This document shows, piece by piece, positions 1 to 7,186 of a stretch of DNA of 17,113 bases; positions within the stretch are counted from its first letter, which is position 1, and each line of letters starts with the position of its first letter. A program made the position numbers and the translations under genes. The stretch comes from SIO4C1 sp039820425 (GTDB lineage Bacteria > Cyanobacteriota > Cyanobacteriia > Phormidesmidales > Phormidesmidaceae), in contig JBCBQD010000116.1 of the NCBI GenBank assembly GCA_039820425.1, positions 1 through 17,113 on the forward strand, written 5' to 3'. Under the pieces are notes generated by a model. That model saw nothing but the letters and a program-made list of their open reading frames with translations, ran no database searches and was not told the origin of the DNA.

Positions 1-176
1 ATCTTGGTAAGCTCTTAGTAAAGGGTTAGAAGCTATCGGATAACATCTAATTTTGGCTATCTAACAAGTTTTTTTTAGTCTATATCAGGGAGTTCTCATC
101 CAATACTGATGTTATATTCACCCAGCAGGTGGATAGTCTAAGGGTACAAATTTTTCATTTAAGGGGTGTATCGATC

Positions 177-391
177 ATGGCTGGAGTTAAGGTGACGTTA
201 TTTCGCTGGGCTGGTGCTTGGGGGGCCTTTCAAAGTCAAAATCCCGTGCGGAGAGTGTGCCTTAACTAAGGATGTCATTCGAGATACGCTAGAAACAGAG
301 CTGGCCGGTATTCCGGTCAATCTGGATATTCGAGAGTGGCTAACTGAGTGGTGGAAGCCCTTGATCAAAACTCTCCTAACTAGACAACACC
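177..391 (+). pseudogene. Glutaredoxin-like (CxxC) protein, frameshifted and truncated
   Basis: An ATG at 177 has a good ribosome binding site (AAGGGG at 161-166). It opens a frame reading MAGVKVTLFRWAGAWG that hits a stop at codon 31. A run of six Gs (220-225) lies where the frame breaks. With one G removed, translation continues as GPFKVKIPCGECALTKDVI and on to EWWKPL near 360. The product has a CGEC thioredoxin-fold motif and resembles, from memory, a conserved cyanobacterial glutaredoxin-like protein of about 100 residues. In those relatives the text after EWWKP continues with a conserved C-terminal half, which is absent here: the sequence diverges and the glycosyltransferase starts at 392. 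So there are two lesions, a +1 frameshift and a lost 3' half. The frameshift alone could be a homopolymer sequencing error; the truncation could not. Confidence 0.6.
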
Positions 392-1564
392 ATGGAAAGC
401 GGTTTATTGGCGCTAACAACGCTCGCAGTCGTTATTTGGGTGGGGCTGCTGGTATTTTGGGGGCAGTTTTGGCGAGCCGACCAGCGGCTCGACGGGCAAG
501 ACAGCCTGCCCCCAGAGGTCTGGCCTGCTGTTGCAGTTGTGATCCCGGCCAGAGATGAGGCTGAGTTAATTGGGACGGCGTTGCGATCGCACCTTACCCA
601 GCCCTACCCAGGCATATTCTCTGTGGTGCTTGTGGATGATCAGAGCAGGGATGATACGGTTGCGATCGCGACTCAGCTCGCGAAAGACTTAGGAAAATCT
701 GCCAGCCTGACAGCTCTCTCCGGCAGCCCCCTCCCCGCAGGCTGGACCGGTAAGCTCTGGGCGATGGAGCAGGGATTTCGCCACCTGCAGCAGCAGCCAT
801 CACCGCCGGACTATGTTCTCTTTACCGATGCTGACATTGAGCATGATCCCACCAGCGTGCGGCAGCTGGTGACAAAAGCAGAGGCCGACAGGTTAGATCT
901 GGTGTCATTGATGGTGCGGCTCCGCTGCCAGAGTTTTTGGGAAAGGCTGTTGATCCCCGCCTTTGTCTTCTTCTTTCAGATGCTCTATCCCTTTGCCTGG
1001 GTCAATAATCCCCACAAAAAGACGGCTGCTGCTGCGGGGGGGTGTGCCTTGATCCGCGTCAGTGCCCTGGAGCGTATCGGTGGGCTCCAGGCTATCCGCC
1101 ATGCCCTCATTGACGATTGTGAGCTGGGGGCAGCCATCAAGGCGGGTGGGCCCATCTGGTTGGGGTTGAGCACAACTACCCGCAGCCTGCGTCCCTATTC
1201 TGATTTGCAGAGTATCTGGGCGATGGTGACCCGCAGCGCTTACACCCAACTTAACCATTCTCCCTGGTTGCTGATGGGGACCGTCCTGGGGATGCTGTTG
1301 GTTTATCTGGTATCGCCACTGGGGGTTGTCATGGGTTTGATCTGGGGGCAGTCTATGCTGGGGCTAATCGGACTAGTGGGCTGGCTGCTGATGGCGCTGG
1401 CCTATTGGCCGACCCTGCGATTGTACGACGGTCCACCTTTGCTGGCTTTGGCGCTGCCTATGATTGCGTTGCTGTACACGCTGATCACCCTGGATTCGGC
1501 TCGACGTCACTGGGTCGGCAAAGGAGGAGCCTGGAAAGGTCGCATTTATGGCGATATCGATTGA
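392..1564 (+). CDS. hpnB: HpnB-like hopanoid-associated glycosyltransferase (GT2 fold)
   Basis: A 390-residue membrane glycosyltransferase of family 2. A hydrophobic N-terminal segment (about residues 5-25) is followed by the GT-A domain, which starts VAVVIPARDEAELI (48-61). It has the DD pair at 82-83, the DxD-type metal site FTDADIEH (144-151), and a DD(C)E acid motif at 241-244. The last third holds about three membrane helices (roughly 292-365) and a basic tail ending KGR. This matches the hopene-associated glycosyltransferase HpnB family, thought to act on hopanoid lipids at the inner membrane; the exact acceptor is not shown by sequence. No strong ribosome binding site precedes the ATG, and the gene begins inside the remains of the glutaredoxin-like gene. 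Two HIP1 sites lie inside (583, 662). No hopanoid cyclase is adjacent in this window. Confidence 0.85.
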   Translation: MESGLLALTTLAVVIWVGLLVFWGQFWRADQRLDGQDSLPPEVWPAVAVVIPARDEAELIGTALRSHLTQPYPGIFSVVLVDDQSRDDTVAIATQLAKDLGKSASLTALSGSPLPAGWTGKLWAMEQGFRHLQQQPSPPDYVLFTDADIEHDPTSVRQLVTKAEADRLDLVSLMVRLRCQSFWERLLIPAFVFFFQMLYPFAWVNNPHKKTAAAAGGCALIRVSALERIGGLQAIRHALIDDCELGAAIKAGGPIWLGLSTTTRSLRPYSDLQSIWAMVTRSAYTQLNHSPWLLMGTVLGMLLVYLVSPLGVVMGLIWGQSMLGLIGLVGWLLMALAYWPTLRLYDGPPLLALALPMIALLYTLITLDSARRHWVGKGGAWKGRIYGDID

Positions 1565-1863
1565 AGGGGCATGGCAAACCAGGACTGTGTCAATTGCGCA
1601 ACCCGAAATATAACCTTGCCAGATCATTCATCTCTGTCACACCCCCCCTCGACGATCGGCTGACCTTGAGTTAGGTTCAAAAAAATTCGGGGCAATCAGT
1701 GGGCTGAGTTAACTTAATCCCAGAAACATGCGCCATGGCACCCCGCTGAAGTAGTCTACCCCCTTACCTCTGAGCACCCTTTCTAAAACTAAAGAAGCCA
1801 GGCAGGAGTAAGGGTTTTGTCGAAATACTCTGATTGTTCATTCGACCTGACTACTGATTTGCT
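1565..1863. other. Intergenic stretch without recognised gene
   Basis: About 300 bases between the glycosyltransferase and the RTX gene. I see no convincing ORF, RNA gene or strong terminator. An AGGAG at 1804-1808 is about 55 bases before the next start and too far to serve it. Confidence 0.5.
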
Positions 1864-3492
1864 ATGAATACGCAACCTCTCTTGCAGAAAACATTTTTTG
1901 ACTATGATGGAGATGGGAAGCCTGACAGCATCAGCGAGTTCGCCTACGATGCCGACGGCAACCAAATCCTGGCAACTTTTGACAACAATGCAAACGGGAT
2001 ACCCGAAGATATCTCAACCTCTACCTACGATGCTGATGGTCGCCGTACCAGGTTGTTTTCTAGTGACTATGACGAAGATGGCACCTTTGATGTAACCACC
2101 CTCTCTACCTACGATGCAGATGGAAATATCACCAGCCAGAGCATTGATAATCTCACAGATGGCACTTTCGAAAGTGTCACAACATACACCTACGATGACC
2201 AGGGCAACCAGACCAGCTTCTCTATAGATGGTGTTGCTGTTGATGATATTGCCGATGGGATACCCGATTATGTGGTCATTACTGCCTATACTTACGATGC
2301 CAATGAAAATATAACTAGCATAACCCTTGATGACGGCGGGGATGGCTCACCTGATCGGATCACCACATTCACCTACAATGCTGACGGCAATAAAACCAGT
2401 GCCTCCTTTGACTATAATGCCGATGGTATGCCTGATGATGTCTATACCTTCCTCTATGACGCAAATGGCAGACTGATCAAGCGACCTTTTTACTTTTCGG
2501 AAGGTGGGCTTCTAAAAATTGATACGTACACATACGATTCAGAAGGCAATATCATCCGCACGTCCACCGATGAAAATCTAGATGGGCTACCCGATTTCAT
2601 TATTACGTCTACCTACGATGACAATGGCAATCGGATTAGCGCGTCCACTGACAATGATTTAGATGGCAAGCCTGACCGTATCGTAACCACTACTTACGAT
2701 GCCAATGACAACCGAACCAGCGTCTCCTTTGACGACGATGCCGATGGTACCCCCGACAGTACTACAACGTATACTTACGATGCCGATGGCAACCTCACTA
2801 TCTGGTCTGATGACTTTGATGGGGATGGTTCATCTGACTCCATTGTGACCTATATTTACACTGATAATGGTGTCGATGTGCCCATCAACCTGACCGGCAG
2901 CAATCGCAACGACACGCTTATCGGGGCAAACAACGATGACACCCTCAAGGGCCTCAAGGGTAAAGACACGCTGTTTGGGCTCGCAGGTGACGATCTCTTG
3001 AGTGGCGGGCTAGGAGCCGACAGAATCTTTGGCGGCGACGGGAATGATATACTGCGGGGCGATCTCAACAGCCGTAGCGCCCAAGATAATATCGGAGGAG
3101 ATGACACGATCTTCGGTGGGGCAGGCAACGATCGCATCGGGGGTAAAGGCGGCAACGATCAGTTGTTTGGTGACGAAGGAGATGACCAGCTCTGGGGGGA
3201 TGATGGTGACGATTTGCTACGTGGTGGCCTCGGTAACGACGTCTTGACTGGAGATAACAACTCCAGAGGGCAGGGTCGTGATACCTTCGTTCTTGCTGCT
3301 GGCGAAGGCACTGATACGATTGTCGATTTTGAAGCGGGGCTTGATCTTATCGGTCTAGCCGATGGCCTTACCTTTGGCGCACTGACTTTAGACAACGACA
3401 AGGAGGATACTTTCATCCGCCTTGGAAATAGCATTCTGGCCAAAGTTCAAGATGTTGCCGCTTTGAACGAGAGCAACTTTGTAGTCATCTGA
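1864..3492 (+). CDS. RTX-type calcium-binding protein with Asp-rich YD-like repeats
   Basis: A 542-residue protein in three parts. Residues about 10-340 hold twelve degenerate repeats of about 27 residues. Each pairs an acidic loop resembling D-x-D-x-D-G-x-P-D with a second loop resembling T-Y-D-A-D-G-N, which recalls both EF-hand-like calcium loops and RHS/YD repeats. Residues about 344-464 are hemolysin-type nonapeptides (GGxGxDxLxG), which form a calcium beta-roll. Residues about 465-542 form a C-terminal cap (RDTFVLAAGEGTDTIVDF) like that following RTX repeats in serralysins and cyanobacterial RTX proteins. There is no N-terminal signal peptide, as expected for type I secretion by a C-terminal signal, so it is probably extracellular. 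No catalytic domain is visible; a structural or surface role is inferred. An in-frame stop at 1855 rules out an upstream start, and no clear ribosome binding site is seen. No transporter gene is nearby. Confidence 0.85.
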   Translation: MNTQPLLQKTFFDYDGDGKPDSISEFAYDADGNQILATFDNNANGIPEDISTSTYDADGRRTRLFSSDYDEDGTFDVTTLSTYDADGNITSQSIDNLTDGTFESVTTYTYDDQGNQTSFSIDGVAVDDIADGIPDYVVITAYTYDANENITSITLDDGGDGSPDRITTFTYNADGNKTSASFDYNADGMPDDVYTFLYDANGRLIKRPFYFSEGGLLKIDTYTYDSEGNIIRTSTDENLDGLPDFIITSTYDDNGNRISASTDNDLDGKPDRIVTTTYDANDNRTSVSFDDDADGTPDSTTTYTYDADGNLTIWSDDFDGDGSSDSIVTYIYTDNGVDVPINLTGSNRNDTLIGANNDDTLKGLKGKDTLFGLAGDDLLSGGLGADRIFGGDGNDILRGDLNSRSAQDNIGGDDTIFGGAGNDRIGGKGGNDQLFGDEGDDQLWGDDGDDLLRGGLGNDVLTGDNNSRGQGRDTFVLAAGEGTDTIVDFEAGLDLIGLADGLTFGALTLDNDKEDTFIRLGNSILAKVQDVAALNESNFVVI

Positions 3493-3518
3493 TTTTCAGC
3501 GGAGCTGTCACATTCTGT

Positions 3519-3553
3519 CACATGATTTCTAAAATGTTCTCAGGAATCATGTG
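3519..3553 (+). other. 12-bp stem-loop between RTX gene and sugar module
   Basis: CACATGATTTCT (3519-3530) pairs with AGGAATCATGTG (3542-3553), giving a 12-bp stem with one G-T wobble and an 11-base loop. It starts 27 bases after the RTX stop. There is no T-run, so it is not a classic intrinsic terminator; it may stabilise the mRNA 3' end or act as an attenuating structure. Confidence 0.55.
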
Positions 3554-3596
3554 GCGGCTGATGACACGGCTGTTAGCTTAACTGGAACAAACCATT

Positions 3597-4604
3597 TTGC
3601 CACCGATTTACTTCTACATTCCCGAAACTTTGTGGCCAGCTGAGATGCCTGCTCATAGTGGCGAGAACTGGCCGGGCTTTGGGCTCGGGATTTACGCCTG
3701 GACACTACAAACCTATCTAAGACTCAAGGAAGCTGGTTTTCCCTGTAACCTAACCAATCAAATACCTGAGCAAGGGATTGTCTTATTTCACAAAAATGTA
3801 ACCGAAAGTGCTAATCTTCAATCAGGTCCATCGCGGTTACTCATTTGCTTTAAAGCCGATGTATCGTCGTATCCTGCGGCTCATCTGCACGTAGTCCAAA
3901 ATCCTTGCGACGCCTCACTGCAGAAGAGAGCTTATTTTATACCTCACTGGCCTCAGCCAGGGCTATTGCCGCGTGAACCGAGTCGGGGCAATAGTTTTGA
4001 GACAGTGGCTTTCTTTGGCCATGAACTGAATTTGGATCCAGTCTTTAGGACTCCAGACTGGCAGCAACAACTGACTCGGCTGGGGCTGCGTTGGATACCT
4101 ATTATTAACAATAATCACTGGAATGATTACTCAACATTGAATAACGGCTGGAATGACTATCGTCAAATCGATGCAATTGTAGCAATTCGTCGATTTCAAG
4201 ACACTCCCTTCTCTTATCTCAATAAACCTGCCACAAAGTTATACAATGCTTGGTTGGCTGGAGTTCCCGCTGTTTTAGGGCAAGAGTCTGCTTACCAAGC
4301 CACTGGCCAGGTTGGGGTAAATTACTTGGAAGCGACTTCTTTAGAGGCTGTGCTCATTGCTCTGGAGCAGTTGAAGCAATCGGTGACTTGGCGACAGTCA
4401 TTAGTTGATAGGGGTCGCCTTCAGGCGCTTGCCTATCAGCCAGATGCCATCACTCAACGGTGGCAACAGTTTTTGGAAACCGTCGCAGTTCCTTTCTATG
4501 AAAACTGGTGTAAGCTCGACCACGTTCAACGTCAGGCCAGCCGCGCAAAGTCTTTGCTTGTTAGCTTTAGTAACCGCGCGGTGAAGGGGTCGCTGCTCCG
4601 ATAA
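3597..4604 (+). CDS. Putative GT-B-type glycosyltransferase
   Basis: A 335-residue soluble protein. The best start is TTG at 3597, with a weak TGGAA sequence about 9 bases upstream; an in-frame stop at 3579 limits alternatives to CTG 3582 or ATT 3594. The region at residues 209-233 (NKPATKLYNAWLAGVPAV then LGQESAY) matches the C-terminal nucleotide-sugar-binding half of GT-B glycosyltransferases: a KxxN/K segment followed by a G-x-P-hydrophobic loop and an acidic residue. The N-terminal half has no specific family match that I recognise. It probably transfers a sugar in polysaccharide or glycolipid synthesis; donor and acceptor are unknown. It sits 16 bases before the pyruvyl transferase gene on the same strand, suggesting a two-gene operon for a surface glycan. 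Confidence 0.7.
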   Translation: MPPIYFYIPETLWPAEMPAHSGENWPGFGLGIYAWTLQTYLRLKEAGFPCNLTNQIPEQGIVLFHKNVTESANLQSGPSRLLICFKADVSSYPAAHLHVVQNPCDASLQKRAYFIPHWPQPGLLPREPSRGNSFETVAFFGHELNLDPVFRTPDWQQQLTRLGLRWIPIINNNHWNDYSTLNNGWNDYRQIDAIVAIRRFQDTPFSYLNKPATKLYNAWLAGVPAVLGQESAYQATGQVGVNYLEATSLEAVLIALEQLKQSVTWRQSLVDRGRLQALAYQPDAITQRWQQFLETVAVPFYENWCKLDHVQRQASRAKSLLVSFSNRAVKGSLLR

Positions 4605-4620
4605 TCTCTATCCGAAAATC

Positions 4621-5556
4621 ATGAAGATTTACTATTATCAGCGTGAAGACCACCAGCCAAACTTTGGCGATGAGTTGAACGCCTGGCTATGGCCCAAATT
4701 TCTAACCAATACCTTTGATCAGGATTCTGATTTCCTGTTCGTTGGGATTGGCACATTGTTGAACAATCGATTGCCAAAACGGATTAAGTCAGCCAAAAGC
4801 GTCGTAATCATGGGGACTGGCGCTGGGTATGAACAACCACTCAGGCAAATCCCTGGTCATTGGCAGATTTATTGTGTGCGTGGTCCTTTATCGGCTAAAC
4901 AATTAAGGCTCCCGCCTTCCAAGGCAATCGCAGATGGTGGGCTTTTAATTAATCGTGTTTTCTCAAAAAGTCAAAGTTGCTCCTTCGCGGTTAGCTTCAT
5001 TCCTCATATTCATCATGCCAGCTATGCAACTAAGCCCTGGCAAGCTATTTGCCAAGCTGCTGGTATTCACTACATTGATCCTCGTTGGTCAGTAGAACAG
5101 GTGCTAACAGAAATCAGTCAAAGTCAATTGCTATTAGCTGAGGCCATGCACGGTGCGATCGCAGCAGATGCCCTGCGTGTTCCCTGGATTCCGATTGTCA
5201 CGAGTTCTCGGATTCTGCATTTCAAATGGCAAGATTGGTGCCAGTCCATGCACTTGACCTATAAGCCTCAATTTGTGCCGCCTTTGAGTCATTATCCACA
5301 GATATCCCTTCTGAGTCACTACCCGCGTCGGGGGCGAAAATTGCGCACACGCCTGAGTGCAGGCCATCACTGGTGGCGTAGCTTCGCTCAAAATACTTTG
5401 AAGACTGCTCGTTATGGACTCACTACAGACTCAGCCTTGATCTCACAATGCTTTATCCAAATTATCAAAAATGCTGCCCCTAGCCTGAGTAAGCGGGGTG
5501 TCTTATCAATGCGTTTAGCACAACTTGAAGAGCAGCTTTATAGTATCCAAAGTTAG
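4621..5556 (+). CDS. Polysaccharide pyruvyl transferase family protein (CsaB/GumL-like)
   Basis: A 311-residue protein with the hallmarks of the polysaccharide pyruvyl transferase family (PF04230): NFGDELN near the N-terminus (14-20), GIGTLLN (42-48), GTGAG (65-69), RGPLSAK (87-93), ADGGLL (104-109) and AEAMHGAIAADALRVPWIPI (173-192). The conserved His at 177 lies in the usual family motif S/A-E-R/A-x-H-G. Members add pyruvate ketals from phosphoenolpyruvate to sugars of exopolysaccharide or cell-wall polymers. The extra C-terminal part after about residue 230 is basic and has no recognised domain. It is preceded by the glycosyltransferase with a 16-base gap, so the two are likely co-transcribed. 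The ATG at 4621 is the only sensible start; no strong ribosome binding site is visible. Confidence 0.8.
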   Translation: MKIYYYQREDHQPNFGDELNAWLWPKFLTNTFDQDSDFLFVGIGTLLNNRLPKRIKSAKSVVIMGTGAGYEQPLRQIPGHWQIYCVRGPLSAKQLRLPPSKAIADGGLLINRVFSKSQSCSFAVSFIPHIHHASYATKPWQAICQAAGIHYIDPRWSVEQVLTEISQSQLLLAEAMHGAIAADALRVPWIPIVTSSRILHFKWQDWCQSMHLTYKPQFVPPLSHYPQISLLSHYPRRGRKLRTRLSAGHHWWRSFAQNTLKTARYGLTTDSALISQCFIQIIKNAAPSLSKRGVLSMRLAQLEEQLYSIQS

Positions 5557-5632
5557 CGATATAACAAAAGATGGGTACGGAGTTACCGACCAAGATTTTG
5601 AGTCGATTGGAAAGGATGCAGGGGTAGTGGGC

Positions 5633-5655
5633 TTCGACGTGAGCGCTCAGCCGAA
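5633..5655. repeat. Dispersed palindromic repeat, copy 1
   Basis: A 23-base near-palindrome, TTCGAC to GCCGAA, around a perfect TGAGCGCTCA centre. It is a variant of the copies at 5681 and 16818 and sits in a G-rich GGTAGTGGG setting downstream of the pyruvyl transferase gene. Confidence 0.7.
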
Positions 5656-5680
5656 CGGTAGCAGGTAGAGGGTAATGGGC

Positions 5681-5701
5681 TTCGGCGTGAGCTCAGCCGA
5701 A
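5681..5701. repeat. Dispersed palindromic repeat, copy 2
   Basis: A 21-base near-palindrome with arms TTCGGC and GCCGAA around TGAGCTCA and one bulged G. Including ATGGGC on its left, 27 bases are identical to the copy at 16812-16838. Confidence 0.8.
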
Positions 5702-5732
5702 TGGTGGTGGGTAGTGGGCAAAGGATACTGAG

Positions 5733-6122
5733 TTAGGCCAAACTCTGTGGGCAATACCCTAATCCTTGGACAAACTGATCCCGAAAAGCACCCAGCTCTT
5801 CGAGGTTAGGTTCGCCGTGGGAGACGATCACAACCTGATAACGATTCATAACTGAGACGGGAGCATAGCCTGCATCAAGGTCTCTAAAAGCCTTAGACAT
5901 CTCGGTGGCGGGTTGATAGGGAAACCCATTTTCGTTGAGCATGGCCCAGCAGTCTTTGCAGTAATCGGTATCTAGGGAGGCATCTAACTGGATGCGCACA
6001 ACCCAGCGATCGTTTAAGAACAAAACTGTGATGCACTTAACGTGCGATCTTAATTGTTTCAGCAGATAGCTTAGTATCCTTTCAGTCAGACTGGTGTTTG
6101 CAAAGCAGTAGACAAATTCCAT
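5733..6122 (-). CDS. Hypothetical protein
   Basis: A 129-residue soluble protein starting MEFVYCFANTSLTERILSYL. I do not recognise its family. The frame is open upstream as far as 6260, but ATG 6122 is chosen because a GGGGT lies about 8 bases before it and because the extension looks unlike protein. Visible features: a possible helix at 8-27, a hydrophobic strand CITVLFLN around 32-39, a YCKDCW (CxxC) motif in the middle that could bind metal or be redox-active, and a C-terminal YQVVIVSHGEPNLEELGAFR segment. It stands alone on the minus strand, with repeat-rich DNA downstream. A cyanobacteria-specific conserved protein is the likeliest class. Confidence 0.55.
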   Translation of the reverse strand: MEFVYCFANTSLTERILSYLLKQLRSHVKCITVLFLNDRWVVRIQLDASLDTDYCKDCWAMLNENGFPYQPATEMSKAFRDLDAGYAPVSVMNRYQVVIVSHGEPNLEELGAFRDQFVQGLGYCPQSLA

Positions 6123-6350
6123 CGTGTTTACCCCAATTTGCTCCAGTCTCAGCTTAGGGAAACAATATGAGAGACCTGTGAAGAAAACTTTTCGGTTTTG
6201 AGCGGCTAAACCCCATCCGGTTTGAAAACTTGAGTTGGGCCAATCATCAGCTCCAGGCAAAAGTCGCTGAACACCAGTGGTTAGAGGCAGTTTTATATCC
6301 TGGGGGCTTTGAGTTCATGACTTCTCAGTATTTGATGCGCTGAGTCTCAC

Positions 6351-6379
6351 CTCTCTACCTCCCCCACCCCTTTACCCCT
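6351..6379 (+). repeat. Pyrimidine-rich leader abutting start codon
   Basis: A C/T-rich run with C-tracts at 6361-6365, 6367-6370 and 6375-6378 ends TACCCCT immediately before the ATG at 6380. No Shine-Dalgarno sequence is present. The same TACCCCTATG junction occurs at the start of the deaminase gene at 16790 (minus strand). Confidence 0.6.
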
Positions 6380-7174
6380 ATGGATTGGACTATCATGACC
6401 CACTTAGCCATCGCCCTGGCCCTGGGGCTGATCATTGGCGCTGAGCACGGCTGGCAAGTTCGGAAGAGTTCGGAAGAGATGCTGGCCTTGGAGTCTGTGC
6501 AGGCCCATCCGCCTACCCAGGCGGCGGGTTTGGTGTATGCGAGCATGCTCTACGGATTTTGCCGAGATGCCGATCGCTGCCAGCAGCAGGCGACCACGGC
6601 ATTACGCTTTTCTGAACAGATGGAAGTACCCCAATATGCCAATTTAGGAGTGTTTTATCTGGGCTATGCCCTGAGTTTGGCGGGGCAAGGGGCAGGCGGT
6701 CTGCCGTTGATGCAACAGGCATTCCATGATCGACGGGCGTCGGGGATAGAGCTGTCTGTTTCGTTAATGTTGATTTTGATGGCCGATGCCCACCATAGAA
6801 TGGGCCAATGGGAGGCTGGGCTGGCGTTGCTCTCAGAGGCAAAATCTGCGATCGCACAAAACAGCGAACGGTTTCTAGAGGCGGAGCACGATCGGCTGAT
6901 GGGTGAGCTGTTGTTATTGTCCTCGGCTAAAAACCATGAGACGGCGGCAGAAGACTGGTTTCAACGCTCCCTTAAGGTTGCCCAACAACAGCAGGCCAGG
7001 TCTTTTGAGCTGCGAACGGCCACCAGCCTGGCTCGATTATGGATTGCCCAGGGCAAGACTCAGGCTGCCCACGACTTGCTTACGCCCATCTATAGCAGCT
7101 TTGATGATGGGGGTGGCCTCCCGGACTTGCAAGCGGCCCAGCATTTATTAGAGCGGTCGGGTCTATCGTCATAG
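6380..7174 (+). CDS. Chimeric gene: MgtC/DUF4010-like start fused to TPR tail of an AAA-ATPase/cyclase-type regulator
   Basis: A 264-residue product from two unrelated sources. Residues 1-28 (a hydrophobic helix, then LGLIIGAEHGWQVR) match the start of MgtC/SapB-like DUF4010 membrane proteins, which normally continue for several hundred residues. From about residue 32 onward the sequence matches the C-terminal TPR region of large AAA-ATPase/adenylate cyclase-type regulators, with the typical elements FLEAEHDRLMGELLL, RSFELRTATSLARLW and LLTPIYSSF. At the junction a 10-base unit GTTCGGAAGA is repeated in tandem (6458-6477). The catalytic and ATPase parts of the second parent and nearly all of the first are missing. 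The ORF is intact, so it may be expressed, but it is most simply a deletion/fusion remnant. It ends 12 bases from the convergent antiporter gene. Confidence 0.65.
   Translation: MDWTIMTHLAIALALGLIIGAEHGWQVRKSSEEMLALESVQAHPPTQAAGLVYASMLYGFCRDADRCQQQATTALRFSEQMEVPQYANLGVFYLGYALSLAGQGAGGLPLMQQAFHDRRASGIELSVSLMLILMADAHHRMGQWEAGLALLSEAKSAIAQNSERFLEAEHDRLMGELLLLSSAKNHETAAEDWFQRSLKVAQQQQARSFELRTATSLARLWIAQGKTQAAHDLLTPIYSSFDDGGGLPDLQAAQHLLERSGLSS
6458..6477. repeat. 10-bp tandem duplication at the gene-fusion point
   Basis: Two perfect copies of GTTCGGAAGA (6458-6467, 6468-6477) exactly where the MgtC-like and TPR-like coding sequences meet. It may be a footprint of the recombination or slippage that joined them. 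Confidence 0.75.
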
Positions 7175-7186
7175 TCCCCAATCTTT

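Noticed and set aside
214..558. 114-codon ORF from GTG 214 spanning the glutaredoxin-like remnant and the start of hpnB.
   Set aside because: Only the part before about 360 resembles protein family sequence; the rest is hpnB read in another frame.
2856..3443. Minus-strand Ser/Pro-rich ORFs opposite the RTX gene.
   Set aside because: They are antisense shadows of the Asp/Gly-rich RTX repeats.
6123..6260. N-terminal extension of the minus-strand unknown gene to 6260.
   Set aside because: The extension lacks protein-like character and a ribosome binding site fits ATG 6122.
6182..6343. Plus-strand open frame of about 53 codons (NPIRFENLSWANHQLQ, then LEAVLYPGGFEF) without a start codon, opposite the upstream extension of the minus-strand unknown gene.
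   Set aside because: It looks protein-like and could be the tail of a lost gene, but it has no start or recognised family, so I do not call it. BLASTX of 6150-6350 would settle it.
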